Origin: Marinomonas spartinae
Lineage (GTDB): Bacteria > Pseudomonadota > Gammaproteobacteria > Pseudomonadales > Marinomonadaceae
Reading direction: 5' to 3'
Assembly: GCF_900089775.1 (NCBI RefSeq)
Contig: NZ_FLOB01000001.1
Location: 682,001 to 746,000, forward strand
Length of the DNA: 64,000 nucleotides
Below the pieces are notes generated by a model. It did not search any database and had not been told where the DNA came from. It saw only the letters and a list, made by a program, of their open reading frames with translations. The translations under genes and the position numbers were made by a program. Within the stretch, counting starts at the first letter, position 1, and each line of letters begins with the position of its first letter. Positions 24,647-35,267 of the stretch are shown piece after piece.

Positions 24647-25423
24647 TCAGTCGATATCGTATTCCATAATTAATGGCGCGTGATCGGAGAAACGCTGTCC
24701 TTTGTAGACGCTGCCTCCTTGGATAATATTGCGTAGCCCTGGTGTGGTGATCTGGTAGTCAAGTCGACCGCCTTCATCCAATTTCCAAGCGCGCTCATAA
24801 TCAGGCCACCAAGTGTACTGTTTATCTTGTTTGTTTACCTGGCGGAAGGCATCAATGTATTCATGTTCATTGAATATTTCGTTGATCCATTTACGCTCTT
24901 CTGGCAAAAAGCCAGAGTTACGTTGATTGACAAACCAGCTACTGACATCGATTGGGGAGCGCGCAACATTGGCTGTCCCGCAAAAAATAAATTCGCGTCG
25001 CTTACGGCGTGTTTTTATCAAGTGGTTTTTAAAGCCTTCCATAAAGCGATATTTATGTTCTTGTAGTGCATCTTCATGGTTTGATCCATGAGGGGTTAAG
25101 AACGTACCAATACTCACTTTATCAAAGTCTGCTTGAATAAAGCGGCCTTCAAAGTCACATTCAGGAAAGCCCATGCCGGTCATAATGGCCTTAGGCATGG
25201 TTTTGCAATAAATCGCAACACCTGCTTGATCTGGATTCTCGATGGAATCAAAGAAGTAAGTATTAAATTCTGGAGGAAAGAAAACGCTGTCATTGAGACT
25301 TCGTTCATCTGCCTGCACATCTTGCAGGCAAACAACGTCAGGATTCTGACGAACCATCCATTCAAAAAAGCCGCGGTCGGCTGCTTGTCTTATACCGTTT
25401 ACATTAAGGCTGATGACCTTCAT
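24647..25423 (-). CDS. crc: Catabolite repression control protein Crc (exonuclease III fold)
   Basis: 258 residues, the same length as Pseudomonas Crc. Typical Crc segments are [33 protein letters not shown] and [11 protein letters not shown]. In true ExoIII the catalytic motif is GDxN; here it reads CGTAN, so the Asp is gone. The LQE glutamate is LQD. The final SDHAP is kept. Crc works with Hfq to block translation of catabolic mRNAs when a preferred carbon source is present. Its place beside and divergent from pyrE is the same as in Pseudomonas, which supports Crc rather than xthA. AGGGA precedes the ATG. Confidence 0.85.
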   Translation of the reverse strand: MKVISLNVNGIRQAADRGFFEWMVRQNPDVVCLQDVQADERSLNDSVFFPPEFNTYFFDSIENPDQAGVAIYCKTMPKAIMTGMGFPECDFEGRFIQADFDKVSIGTFLTPHGSNHEDALQEHKYRFMEGFKNHLIKTRRKRREFIFCGTANVARSPIDVSSWFVNQRNSGFLPEERKWINEIFNEHEYIDAFRQVNKQDKQYTWWPDYERAWKLDEGGRLDYQITTPGLRNIIQGGSVYKGQRFSDHAPLIMEYDID

Positions 25424-25537
25424 TTCTGGTCCCTACAATTCCTAGCCGTGTGTTATATTAGCACCTATCCAAAGTTGGCATGGCTTCGCTCGTTCTTGGC
25501 GGCGCTTTGTTATGTATTCAATCAATCTGGAGTCGGT

Positions 25538-26185
25538 ATGAAACCTTACCAAAGAGACTTTATTGAATTCGCCATTGAGCAAAATGTTTTGCGCTTTGGC
25601 GAGTTTACCCTTAAATCTGGCCGCGTTAGTCCTTACTTTTTTAATGCAGGCTTGTTTGACTCTGGTCAAGCGCTGGCTAAGTTAGGACGCTTCTACGCTG
25701 CCGCGTTAATGGAAGCTAATGTTCCATTTGATGTTCTATTTGGGCCCGCTTACAAAGGGATTCCCCTCGCGACAACCACGGCAGTGGCTCTGTATGACCA
25801 TCATAATGTGGACACACCATACGTCTTCAACCGTAAAGAAGCAAAAGATCACGGTGAAGGTGGTTCACTTGTTGGCGCTGAACTTGCTGGTAATGTCATG
25901 ATTATCGATGACGTTATTACTGCCGGAACAGCTATTCGCGAAGTGATGACCATCATTAAAGAAGCCAATGCAACGCCTGCCGGTGTTCTGATTGCTTTAG
26001 ATCGTCAAGAGCGTGGTCAAGGCGAGCTATCCGCAATCCAAGAAGTCGAACGGGACTTCCAAATGCCTGTTATCAGTATCGTGTCGCTTAATGACATCAT
26101 GACATATCTAGCAGAGCAGGATTCCCCAAGCTTTACTAAACACCTTGATGCGGTCAAAGCGTACCGAGATCAATACGGTATCTAA
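25538..26185 (+). CDS. pyrE: Orotate phosphoribosyltransferase
   Basis: The 215-residue enzyme of UMP synthesis joins orotate to PRPP. It has [21 protein letters not shown] at the N-terminus, [28 protein letters not shown] with the flexible catalytic loop, and the PRPP motif [13 protein letters not shown]. The frame is open far upstream over crc, but the ATG at 25538 preceded by GGAG fits the family start. A hairpin terminator follows 9 bp after the stop. Confidence 0.97.
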   Translation: MKPYQRDFIEFAIEQNVLRFGEFTLKSGRVSPYFFNAGLFDSGQALAKLGRFYAAALMEANVPFDVLFGPAYKGIPLATTTAVALYDHHNVDTPYVFNRKEAKDHGEGGSLVGAELAGNVMIIDDVITAGTAIREVMTIIKEANATPAGVLIALDRQERGQGELSAIQEVERDFQMPVISIVSLNDIMTYLAEQDSPSFTKHLDAVKAYRDQYGI

Positions 26186-26193
26186 CCATCAAT

Positions 26194-26225
26194 GAGGATC
26201 TTGTTTGTAAGATCCTCTCCTTTTA
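26194..26225. terminator. Terminator between pyrE and slmA
   Basis: GAGGATCTT (26194-26202) and AAGATCCTC (26209-26217) pair around a 6-nt loop, followed by TCCTTTTA. It lies between convergent genes. Confidence 0.75.
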
Positions 26226-26245
26226 CTTTAGCGATGCCCTTTATT

Positions 26246-26839
26246 TTAGCGATTTAGCATCAAATTTTGTGCCAATGTGGACCACTGTTCCGTCCATACG
26301 TTGGTTGGTTTAACTTTAAAGTCGCTGCGTACATAGTGGCGGATCTTGCCTTCTATTATGGCGATCAAAAGATCGGCACAGGGTGCGACGCCCATGGCTG
26401 GGCGTAGACCTTGTTTTAAGTCCGCTTCGCGCATCACTTGCTTTAGCTGCGTTTCGATGCGTTCAAATAATTGTGCGATGCGAATACGCAGGCGATCCGT
26501 TTCGCCAGCGAGTACGTCAGCCGTTAACAGGCGGCACATGCCAGGGTTATGTTCTGCAAAGCCAAGCGTCAGTGTCAGTATCATCTCGATACGAGTTAAT
26601 ACATCAGCTTCTCCTTGAACAATGCGGTGTATACGAGTAAACAATGATTCTTCAATGAACTCGATCAAACCCTCAAACATTTTGGCTTTACTAGGAAAGT
26701 GGCGATAGAGCGCTGCTTCCGAGACTCCAACTTGTTTTGCCAAGGCTGCAGTAGTTATGCGGGCACCTGGGCTACTTTCAAGCATCTGTGCCAGAGCTTG
26801 AAGTATTTGCGTGCGTCGATCACTTTTTTTTGTGCTCAT
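26246..26839 (-). CDS. slmA: Nucleoid occlusion factor SlmA
   Basis: A 197-residue TetR-family protein with the N-terminal helix-turn-helix (TTAALAKQVGVSEAALYRHFPSK) that is nearly identical in SlmA proteins. It is followed by FEGLIEFIEESLFTRI and a Gln/Arg-rich dimer region. It binds DNA sites on the chromosome and blocks FtsZ assembly over the nucleoid. The start at MSTKKSD fits the family length; an ATG eight codons upstream is possible. The place between pyrE and argB/dut is conserved in gammaproteobacteria. Confidence 0.95.
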   Translation of the reverse strand: MSTKKSDRRTQILQALAQMLESSPGARITTAALAKQVGVSEAALYRHFPSKAKMFEGLIEFIEESLFTRIHRIVQGEADVLTRIEMILTLTLGFAEHNPGMCRLLTADVLAGETDRLRIRIAQLFERIETQLKQVMREADLKQGLRPAMGVAPCADLLIAIIEGKIRHYVRSDFKVKPTNVWTEQWSTLAQNLMLNR

Positions 26840-26911
26840 CTGACCGTCCAGTATCAAACCCATTATTGTCGTTGAGTGCCTCTAATTGGGAAGGGTTAAC
26901 TTGTACGTTGC

Positions 26912-28137
<1,226 letters not shown>

Positions 28138-28596
28138 TTATTTGGTACCTGTATGACCAAAGCCGCCTTCGCCTCGTTCGGTTTTTTCGAATTCAGTGAC
28201 AATGTTAAATTCTGCTTGAACAACGGGTAATAACACCATTTGGGCAACTCGTTCACCAGGTTCAATCGTAAAGGTAGTATTACCCCGATTCCAGCAAGAG
28301 ACCATCAATTCACCTTGGTAGTCAGAGTCGATCAAGCCGACTAAATTACCCAGCACAATGCCATGTTTATGGCCAAGACCAGAGCGAGGTAGAATGGTTG
28401 CGGCGAGGTTTGGATCCTGAATGTAAATAGATAACCCTGTTGGAAGCAATGTTGTTTCACCAGGAGCAAGCTCGACTGCTTTGTCTAGGCAAGCGCGAAG
28501 GTCAAGACCTGCAGAACCTTCAGTGGCGTAGGTTGGCATAGGGATATCTTTGCCAATTTTGTCGCTCAGAATTTTTAATTGAATAGGGTGTTTCAT
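28138..28596 (-). CDS. dut: dUTP pyrophosphatase
   Basis: A 152-residue trimeric dUTPase with motif 1 GSAGLDLRA, motif 2 [10 protein letters not shown], motif 3 [10 protein letters not shown], motif 4 PGERVAQMV and the C-terminal P-loop-like motif 5 [10 protein letters not shown]. It hydrolyses dUTP to dUMP, keeping uracil out of DNA and feeding dTMP synthesis. It lies 29 bp after coaBC in the same operon. Confidence 0.98.
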   Translation of the reverse strand: MKHPIQLKILSDKIGKDIPMPTYATEGSAGLDLRACLDKAVELAPGETTLLPTGLSIYIQDPNLAATILPRSGLGHKHGIVLGNLVGLIDSDYQGELMVSCWNRGNTTFTIEPGERVAQMVLLPVVQAEFNIVTEFEKTERGEGGFGHTGTK

Positions 28597-28625
28597 AAAA
28601 GTTCACTTACTGTTTAAAAGAATGG

Positions 28626-29849
28626 TTAACAAGTTTTGTGGTAATGACTACCTATGTAATCTACCAGAGAGACGGCTAAATCCGCTTTTGCGGCCTTTTC
28701 TGGCTGCCATGTTGTGTCTTTGGTAATCACGGTGACTTGGTTTTCGTCACTGTTAAAGCCTATATCTGTGCGAGACACATCATTGGCGATGATCATGTCT
28801 AATCCCTTGCGAGCCAGTTTGTCTTTAGCGTAATCCATGACATTTTGTGTTTCTGCTGCGAAGCCAATAATGCAGCGAGCAAGCTGTTTGCTGGCGAGAG
28901 TAGCAATAATGTCTGGATTTTTGACCAGAGTGAGAGTTAATTCATCACTGTTGGTTTGTTTTTTCATTTTCTGATCACAGGCGGCTTTCATTTTAAAGTC
29001 CGCTACGGCGGCAGCGCCAATAAAGACATCAGCCTGTAGTGTCATGACTGTCTCACAGGCAGCAAGCATCTCATCGGCACTTTTTACCGGTATGATATGC
29101 ACGTCATTAGGTACGCTGATTTTTACTGGGCCGCTTATCAAAGTGACGTTTGCGCCACGGGCCTGTGCGGCGGCGGCTAGAGCATAGCCCATTTTACCTG
29201 AGCTGTGGTTGCTAATATAGCGAACAGGGTCAATGGCCTCCATGGTGGGGCCTGCCGTAATCACCCAATGCTGTCCTGCTAAGTCTTGAAGCATATTTGT
29301 GTTTTCAAAATGACTGATAACGGCCTGGGCAATATCCTGTGGTTCACTCATGCGGCCAGGGCCAATATCACCACATGCCTGTGTCCCCTCGGCTGGACCA
29401 ATACTGAGTACACCGCGCTCAGCTAATAAAGAGGCGTTGGCTTGGGTGGCAGGATGACGCCACATGGCTTGGTTCATGGCTGGGGCTAATAAAACAGGCG
29501 CTTGTGTTGCTAGACAGAGTGTAGTCAGTAAATCGTTTGCCATGCCCTGTGCGTAGCGAGCCATAAAGTCGGCTGATGCTGGAGCAATGATAATAAGGTC
29601 AGCCCATTTTGCGAGCTCAATATGTCCCATGCCCGCTTCGGCATTGGGGTCTAAGAGGGTGCTACGAACAGGGTTTCCCGATACCGCTTGTAATGTCATC
29701 TCGGTAACGAAGGCTTTAGCGCCCTCGGTCAGCACTACTTGAACATCCGCACCCGCTTTACTAAGCAAACGTATAAGTTCGATGCTCTTATAAGCAGCAA
29801 TGCCGCCAGTGATACCCAGTAGAATGCGTTTTTGATGGATAGACGACAT
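28626..29849 (-). CDS. coaBC: Bifunctional phosphopantothenoylcysteine decarboxylase / synthase
   Basis: 407 residues. The N-terminal flavoprotein CoaC has GITGGIAAYKSIELIR, ASADFMARYAQGMAN, PAMNQAMWRHPATQ and the substrate-recognition cysteine in QACGDIGPGRM. The C-terminal CoaB has ITAGPTMEAIDPVRYISNHSSGKMG and the KND-type motif IIANDVS. It converts 4'-phosphopantothenate and Cys to 4'-phosphopantetheine for CoA. It is divergent from radC, a pairing found in most gammaproteobacteria. Confidence 0.97.
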   Translation of the reverse strand: MSSIHQKRILLGITGGIAAYKSIELIRLLSKAGADVQVVLTEGAKAFVTEMTLQAVSGNPVRSTLLDPNAEAGMGHIELAKWADLIIIAPASADFMARYAQGMANDLLTTLCLATQAPVLLAPAMNQAMWRHPATQANASLLAERGVLSIGPAEGTQACGDIGPGRMSEPQDIAQAVISHFENTNMLQDLAGQHWVITAGPTMEAIDPVRYISNHSSGKMGYALAAAAQARGANVTLISGPVKISVPNDVHIIPVKSADEMLAACETVMTLQADVFIGAAAVADFKMKAACDQKMKKQTNSDELTLTLVKNPDIIATLASKQLARCIIGFAAETQNVMDYAKDKLARKGLDMIIANDVSRTDIGFNSDENQVTVITKDTTWQPEKAAKADLAVSLVDYIGSHYHKTC

Positions 29850-30011
29850 AAAAAACTTCTCAATTTAAGCCATGGCCGATAAGGTAATAATAAGGTGAGG
29901 CATCGTAATTGAGGTTGGTTATTTTATTTGACCAACCTAGTACAGAGTAAACCTCAGCCTTTCTAGTATAATCGCAGTAGCGCAAGATTATCATGGATCA
30001 AGGAGGAGATC

Positions 30012-30686
30012 ATGAGTATTAAGCATTGGCCTGAGCAAGAAAGACCTAGAGAAAAACTGATTCATCAAGGTGCGGGCGCATTGAGTGATTCCGAGTTGTT
30101 GGCAATTTTTCTGCGTACAGGTACGCAAGGTTTGAGTGCCGTAGAGTTGGCTCGGCAAGTATTGAGTCACTTTGGTGGGTTACGTTCGTTGATGTCGGCC
30201 AGTCGCGAGGAATTCTGTAAAGGGCTAGGGTTGGGTGATGCAAAATTCACTCAGTTACAAGCAGTACTAGAAATGTCGAAGCGACATTTGCACGAGCAAC
30301 TTGTGCGTGAAACCGTGTTTACCAGTGCAGAGCATGTTCGTACCTACTTGTCTTCTCAACTGCGTTATTCCCAGCGGGAAGTCTTCGCGGTGCTATTTTT
30401 AGACTCACAGCATCGTTTAATCCGTTATCAAGAGCTTTTTATGGGCACTATTGATGCCGCTGCTGTGTACCCACGGGAAGTGGTCAAGGCCGCTCTGCAA
30501 TATAACGCCGCTGCTGTTATCCTCGCCCATAATCATCCAAGTGGTGTGGCAGAGCCTAGTCAAGCTGATATTAATATAACGGGGCGAATCAAACGGGCAT
30601 TAGAGCTTGTTGATGTGCGTATGTTAGATCACTTTGTGGTGGGAGACAGTGCACCTGTATCACTAGCTGAGAGAGGGCTTTTGTAG
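30012..30686 (+). CDS. radC: RadC family JAB-type protein
   Basis: 224 residues. A helix-hairpin-helix-like N-terminus ([27 protein letters not shown]) is followed by an MPN/JAB metalloprotease-like domain with [18 protein letters not shown], the H-x-H-x7-D zinc motif. It is named for DNA repair, but its biochemical role is unsettled. AGGAGG precedes the ATG. Confidence 0.95.
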   Translation: MSIKHWPEQERPREKLIHQGAGALSDSELLAIFLRTGTQGLSAVELARQVLSHFGGLRSLMSASREEFCKGLGLGDAKFTQLQAVLEMSKRHLHEQLVRETVFTSAEHVRTYLSSQLRYSQREVFAVLFLDSQHRLIRYQELFMGTIDAAAVYPREVVKAALQYNAAAVILAHNHPSGVAEPSQADINITGRIKRALELVDVRMLDHFVVGDSAPVSLAERGLL

Positions 30687-30704
30687 ATTCATGGTAAAAA
30701 TGAT

Positions 30705-30738
30705 AAGAGCGTCCTAGATCGTGATCTAGGGCGCTCTT
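30705..30738 (+). terminator. Terminator after radC
   Basis: A long stem, AAGAGCG-CCTAGATC with GATCTAGG-CGCTCTT, has one mismatch and a 2-3 nt loop, and is followed by TTTA. The T-tract is short but the stem is very stable. Confidence 0.7.
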
Positions 30739-30792
30739 TAACTATATTGTACTTAATATTCCAGCTTTCATTATCTAGACAGCGAGGCTAAG

Positions 30793-31857
30793 ATGAAAGT
30801 TCGAACTATTTTTTTTAGTTGGTTGATGTTGTTGTTTGGAGGATCTTCTGCTTGGGCTGATGGTTATGTTGGTGTGCAAAGTCTGGACATATTTTCATCA
30901 TTAAGAGGGAAAAATTTAGCGGTAACTATCTGGTATCCAAGTGGTAAAAATGGACAGCAGGTTCAGGTTGGTAACACTCAAATTTTTAAAGGGGTACCTG
31001 CCATTGAGAAAGCGTTACCTATTAAAGGAAGTCATCCGCTTGTTGTTCTATCTCATGGTTCAGGATCCAACATTCAAAGTATGGCTTGGCTGGCAACAAG
31101 TCTCGCGAAAGCGGGATTTATTGTCGCTGGCCCCAATCATCCAAGGACAACAACAGGCGATTCAACCCCTGAAGATACGCCCAAATTGTGGGAGCGTACT
31201 CATGACCTTTCGACATTGATAAGTTTCCTTACTTCAGATGACAGGTGGCGTGAGTATGTCGATGTGAATCGCATTGGAGTCATTGGTTTTTCATTAGGAG
31301 GGGCGGCGGCTATGGAAATAGCTGGGGCAAGGGCAGATCTTGATGACTACGTGCATTATTGTGAAAAATTTCCAACTATGGCGGATTGCCATTGGTTTGT
31401 TTCTGGTCAGGCTTATATTGATGGACGACCTGTGAAAGTTGATGCTTTTGACTTAAGACTGGTTAATCGTGCGCTGTTTGAGCAGTCAAACCGAGATGCA
31501 CGTATAAAATCGGCAGTGCTTGTAGATCCTTCTGTTGCTCAGGCTTTTAATAAACAGAGTATAGAAGGTATCCACATTCCTATGACGTTTATTAATCTGG
31601 GTCGTCCAGAGACTGTACCTGTCTCAGTTGCTGCCAAGGCTCTTGCTAAAGAGGCGCCTCAAGGAACAATCGTAAATGTGAATGATGCCGTGCATTTTAG
31701 CTTTTTACCTGAATGTCAAAATAACGCTAAGGCATTTTTAAAGAAAATAGGAGAAGTCGATCCCCTTTGTGAGGACGGTGGGGCCCGTACGCGCTCAGAT
31801 ATTCATGCAGAGCTCAAGAGGTTAATAGAAAAGGCTCTTGTTCAAACGTTGCAGTAA
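30793..31857 (+). CDS. Exported alpha/beta hydrolase (dienelactone hydrolase / PAF-AH type)
   Basis: 354 residues with a signal peptide (about 1-23, ending SAWA-DG). The fold is seen in LAVTIWYPSG, PLVVLSHGSGSN with the oxyanion strand, and VIGFSLGGAAAM with the nucleophile Ser. A late His occurs in NDAVHFSFLP, and there is a Cys pair in the cap. It resembles the predicted dienelactone hydrolases of COG4188. Its substrate is unknown. It sits between radC and rpmB, breaking a gene order that is tight in E. coli, and has its own signals on both sides. Confidence 0.85.
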   Translation: MKVRTIFFSWLMLLFGGSSAWADGYVGVQSLDIFSSLRGKNLAVTIWYPSGKNGQQVQVGNTQIFKGVPAIEKALPIKGSHPLVVLSHGSGSNIQSMAWLATSLAKAGFIVAGPNHPRTTTGDSTPEDTPKLWERTHDLSTLISFLTSDDRWREYVDVNRIGVIGFSLGGAAAMEIAGARADLDDYVHYCEKFPTMADCHWFVSGQAYIDGRPVKVDAFDLRLVNRALFEQSNRDARIKSAVLVDPSVAQAFNKQSIEGIHIPMTFINLGRPETVPVSVAAKALAKEAPQGTIVNVNDAVHFSFLPECQNNAKAFLKKIGEVDPLCEDGGARTRSDIHAELKRLIEKALVQTLQ

Positions 31858-32045
31858 AGGTGTGCTATACGGCAATTGATCATTTTTTTAACAAAAAAGA
31901 ATTGCTCAATGGCGCCGCTTATGGGAAAATGCGCGCCGCTATATCCTCGGTACGGGATTTTTTTGATTCATAAGGAATCATGCTCCGCCTGAGGAAGTGA
32001 AAGCACACTTCCAATAATTTTCTGGATAGCAAAAGGTATTTAATT

Positions 32046-32282
32046 ATGTCTCGCGTATGTCAAGTTACTGGGAAACGTCCTGTTACAGGTAATAACGTTT
32101 CTCACTCAAAGCGTCGTACTAAGCGTCGTTTTCTTCCAAACCTTCACTGGCACCGTTTTTGGGTCGAAGGTGAGAACCGCTACATCCGTTTACGTGTCTC
32201 TTCTAAAGGTATGCGTATTATCGATAAAAAAGGCATCGAATCAGTTCTTGCTGACCTTCGTGCTAACGGCGAAAAAGTATAA
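32046..32282 (+). CDS. rpmB: 50S ribosomal protein L28
   Basis: 78 residues, [20 protein letters not shown] and [19 protein letters not shown], almost the E. coli L28 sequence. It is the first gene of rpmB-rpmG. Confidence 0.98.
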   Translation: MSRVCQVTGKRPVTGNNVSHSKRRTKRRFLPNLHWHRFWVEGENRYIRLRVSSKGMRIIDKKGIESVLADLRANGEKV

Positions 32283-32293
32283 GGATCTGAATC

Positions 32294-32464
32294 ATGGCTT
32301 CTAAAGGCGCTCGCGATCTTATTCGCATGGTATCTTCCGCTGGTACTGGTCACTTTTACACAACTGACAAGAACAAGCGTAATACTCCAGACAAACTAGA
32401 AATGAAAAAGTTTGATCCTGTTGTACGTAAGCATGTTATGTACAAAGAAGCGAAAATTAAATAA
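32294..32464 (+). CDS. rpmG: 50S ribosomal protein L33
   Basis: A 56-residue gene, shorter than usual ORF cut-offs, 11 bp after rpmB. It reads [20 protein letters not shown] then [20 protein letters not shown] and ends VMYKEAKIK. It is the zinc-independent form without CxxC pairs, as in E. coli. A strong terminator follows 21 bp later. Confidence 0.97.
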   Translation: MASKGARDLIRMVSSAGTGHFYTTDKNKRNTPDKLEMKKFDPVVRKHVMYKEAKIK

Positions 32465-32485
32465 TTTTCGATCTTTGTCAAAAGG

Positions 32486-32512
32486 AACCGACTCAGCGAG
32501 TCGGTTTTTTTG
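32486..32512 (+). terminator. Terminator of rpmBG
   Basis: AACCGACTC and GAGTCGGTT pair around AGC, followed by a run of T residues. Confidence 0.92.
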
Positions 32513-32613
32513 TATTCGATGTTCGGTATTGAAAAATTCTTTCCTAAAATAAAGAGTTTTGTCTAAAGGGTTAGTATAATCGCTTCTTTTTAATCGTTTG
32601 TGGGATTTTATTC

Positions 32614-33432
32614 ATGCCTGAGTTGCCAGAGGTAGAAACAACGCTACGAGGCATCGAACCGCATCTTGTTAATCAGACAGTGGCTAAGATTGATATTCGT
32701 CAGCCAAAGCTGCGCTGGCCAATCACGCCTGAATTAACGGAGCAAATGCAAGGCCAAACCATAACCCACTTGTCTAGGCGAGGAAAATACATTGGCATTC
32801 ATACCGCCAAGGGAACCTTAATTATTCATTTGGGCATGTCTGGTAGCTTGTATTTTGTGCCAGCCAATACCCCACCCTTGTTTCATGATCATGTGGATTT
32901 TTGTTTTGAGGGGGAGGCGAATTGGCTGCGTTATACCGATCCTCGACGTTTTGGCGCCATCTTGTGGACGGCAAATGATTGGCTACAGCATGAACTGTTG
33001 AGCCATTTAGGACCAGAGCCTCTGTCACCAGACTTTCACGTGGATTATCTACATGAAAAGGCAAAGGGCCGTAAAGTCGCCATTAAAACCTTCATTATGG
33101 ACAGTAAAGTGGTCGTGGGAGTTGGCAATATTTACGCTAACGAAGCCCTGTTTATGGCGGGCATTCGTCCTACTCGTATGGCGAGCAAAATCAGTAAAGC
33201 TCGCTTAGCTTATTTCGTTGAGTGCATTAAAATGGTGCTTGCCTCGGCAATTAAGCAAGGTGGTACCACATTGCGAGACTTTGTCGGTGGTGATGGTAAG
33301 CCAGGCTACTTTAAGCAGGATTTGGCTGTGTATGGTCGAGCCGGTAAGCCTTGTCGTCAATGTGGTGGTGAGTTGAAAGAAATTCGTCAAGGCCAGCGCA
33401 GTACCGTGTATTGCCCAGGTTGCCAAACCTGA
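32614..33432 (+). CDS. mutM: Formamidopyrimidine-DNA glycosylase
   Basis: 272 residues. The catalytic N-terminus PELPEVETT has Pro2 and Glu3, a conserved lysine lies in RRGKYIGI, the helix-two-turn-helix contains VVGVGNIYANEALF, and a C-terminal zinc finger has CRQCG and CPGC. It removes 8-oxoguanine and formamidopyrimidines from DNA. Neighbouring rpmBG is the same order as in E. coli. Confidence 0.98.
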   Translation: MPELPEVETTLRGIEPHLVNQTVAKIDIRQPKLRWPITPELTEQMQGQTITHLSRRGKYIGIHTAKGTLIIHLGMSGSLYFVPANTPPLFHDHVDFCFEGEANWLRYTDPRRFGAILWTANDWLQHELLSHLGPEPLSPDFHVDYLHEKAKGRKVAIKTFIMDSKVVVGVGNIYANEALFMAGIRPTRMASKISKARLAYFVECIKMVLASAIKQGGTTLRDFVGGDGKPGYFKQDLAVYGRAGKPCRQCGGELKEIRQGQRSTVYCPGCQT

Positions 33433-33913
33433 CTAAATAGATAAGATCGGCATGTTTATTGCTCGCTTTAGTCGATTTTATTCGTCTATAGTATTTGATT
33501 AATGAATAAAAAATGTAGTGCTAAGAAAAGTCGATCAAAAAACAGTCTGCTTTGATTGTTTTTTGATTGCGATGTGAGTTGAATCAGTTTATTTTTGACC
33601 GGCTAGACAGTTTAAGTCTGTTACGAAAAAGTCCTCTTGTCTCAGCATGTGGATAAAAGCTTGTTAATTGAGGCAAGCATCGAATGTGAATGGTGAAATC
33701 TATTGACGAGATGCTTAACAAAGTACGAGCTTTTATATCATGCTCTAAAGGGCTTGCAGAGAAAAAATGACTCTGGATTGTGATGTTTCAAAGGTACTTA
33801 TGTTCCTTCAGCGTCGCGTCTTAATGGAAAGTTTCTCTGAAAGCCTAGGATGACTTGCTCGTATCTTCCTTAAATGTCGATGCTACAATTAAAAAACCAT
33901 AAGAGGAATTGGA
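33433..33913. other. Intergenic region before the BMP gene
   Basis: 481 bp, AT-rich, no gene seen. ATCAAAAAACA (33534-33544) pairs exactly with TGTTTTTTGAT (33557-33567), a hairpin likely ending mutM transcription in one or both directions. AAGAGGAA just before 33914 is the ribosome site of the next gene. No known riboswitch was recognised. Confidence 0.6.
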
Positions 33914-34909
33914 ATGAAAGGTGTCTTTCTTGCGTCTGTAACCGCATTGGCAATGTCTGCAACGTTAGCTCATGCCGCAACTGATAAGCCGGCGGTTGTT
34001 TACGATCAAGCTGGTAAATACGATAAGTCTTTCAATGAAGGTGTTTACAACGGCGTTCTAAAATACGAGAAAGACACGGGCCAGAAAATACGTGAGTTTG
34101 AGCCGAAAAACGAAGCGCAAGTTGAACAAGGTTTGCGTCGTTTGGCACAACGTGGTTACTCTCCAATTATTGCCGTAGGCTACAGTATGTCTGCTGCGAC
34201 AGAAAAAGTGGCCAAAGACTTTCCTAATATCCACTTTAGCATCATTGATAGCGTGATTAAGCTGCCAAATGTGCAATCGATCGTTTTTAAAGAGCAAGAA
34301 GGCTCTTTCTTAGTCGGTGCATTGGCTGCGATGAAGTCTAAAACGAATACGGTTGGCTTTATTGGTGCGATTGATGTTCCGCTGATTCGTAAGTTTAGCT
34401 GTGGCTACAAACAGGGTGTGAAATACATTGCGCCAAAAGATAAAGTGATTGTTAACTTTGTTGGTTCCACGGGAGCGGCTTTTAGTAACCCAACTCAAGG
34501 TTCTGAGTTAGCCAAAAGTCAATTTTCCCAAGGTGCGGACGTGATCTTTGCCGCCGCCGGTGGTACCGGTATTGGTGTTTACCAAGCCGCTGCTGACGCT
34601 GGTAAGTATGCAATTGGTGTAGATTCAGACCAAAACTACCTTCATCCAGGTGTAATGCTGACTTCTATGGTTAAACGTGTTGATCAGGCGGCTTATAATG
34701 TATACAAAAGTGCAGCAGCTGGCGGCTGGAAGCCAGGCGTGGTTACCCTTGGACTTGCGGATAACGGTGTGACTTGGGCATTAGACAAGTACAACCAAAA
34801 ACTGATTACTCCTGAGATGAAAGCGAAAATGAAAGCGATCCGTAAGGACATCATTGATGGTAAAATCAAAGTACATGACTACTCTGTAGACAACAGCTGT
34901 AATATGTAA
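33914..34909 (+). CDS. BMP family nucleoside-binding lipoprotein-like periplasmic protein
   Basis: 331 residues with a signal peptide (about 1-22, LAHA-ATD). No lipobox is visible, so the mature protein is probably soluble in the periplasm. BMP/Med motifs are VVYDQAGKYDKSFNEGVYNG, VGFIGAIDVPLIRKFSCGY and YAIGVDSDQNYLHPG. The family binds purine or other nucleosides (PnrA, RnsB). It starts an importer cluster that ends in cytidine deaminase, which points to nucleosides. A terminator and a 300-bp leader separate it from the ATPase gene. Confidence 0.92.
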   Translation: MKGVFLASVTALAMSATLAHAATDKPAVVYDQAGKYDKSFNEGVYNGVLKYEKDTGQKIREFEPKNEAQVEQGLRRLAQRGYSPIIAVGYSMSAATEKVAKDFPNIHFSIIDSVIKLPNVQSIVFKEQEGSFLVGALAAMKSKTNTVGFIGAIDVPLIRKFSCGYKQGVKYIAPKDKVIVNFVGSTGAAFSNPTQGSELAKSQFSQGADVIFAAAGGTGIGVYQAAADAGKYAIGVDSDQNYLHPGVMLTSMVKRVDQAAYNVYKSAAAGGWKPGVVTLGLADNGVTWALDKYNQKLITPEMKAKMKAIRKDIIDGKIKVHDYSVDNSCNM

Positions 34910-34921
34910 GAGACACACAAT

Positions 34922-34960
34922 CAAACAGCGACTTATTGGTATGAGTCGCTGTTTTTTTGT
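34922..34960 (+). terminator. Terminator after the BMP gene
   Basis: AACAGCGACT and AGTCGCTGTT form a 10-bp stem with a 10-nt loop, followed by seven T residues. It would allow high production of the binding protein with partial read-through. Confidence 0.9.
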
Positions 34961-35267
34961 ATTTGATGTTTTTTTGTTTTTGCTCTTTTGATCAATAGAT
35001 TTGTCTAGGATCTATTTTACATGAATGGTCATCCTTTCGATTACCCGTATGCGGTATGAGAGGGAGAGTACGAACAAGTGTTCTTGTCTCGATAATGGCA
35101 CCTGCATTTCCTTAATAGTCTGATTGATGCAGGACGCCGTGTATGAATAAAACATGCTTCCTAATCCGCTGGGTTAGGTGGGTTGATGCATTTGATTTTT
35201 CTCATATTGAAGAGGAGTTGAATGTATTTGCTGCCCCAATACAACATAGACGAATCATTATTTAGTT
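34961..35267 (+). other. Structured-looking leader before the nucleoside ABC ATPase gene
   Basis: About 300 bp without a gene. It contains several stems: GAAC/GTTC near 35069-35080, CCTGCAT (35101-35107) with ATGCAGG (35127-35133), and CCTAATCC with GGGTTAGG (35160-35178, loop of 3). GAGGAG near 35210 lies too far from the 35268 ATG to serve it. I could not fit any purine, guanidine or other riboswitch class I know. Confidence 0.45.

Noticed and set aside
25133-25537. N-terminal extension of pyrE
   Set aside because: It is open by chance across the crc gene on the other strand. PyrE similarity starts exactly at 25538, where a ribosome site is present.
34961-35267. Purine, glycine or guanidine riboswitch
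   Set aside because: The conserved cores of these classes could not be fitted. It is kept only as an unassigned leader.
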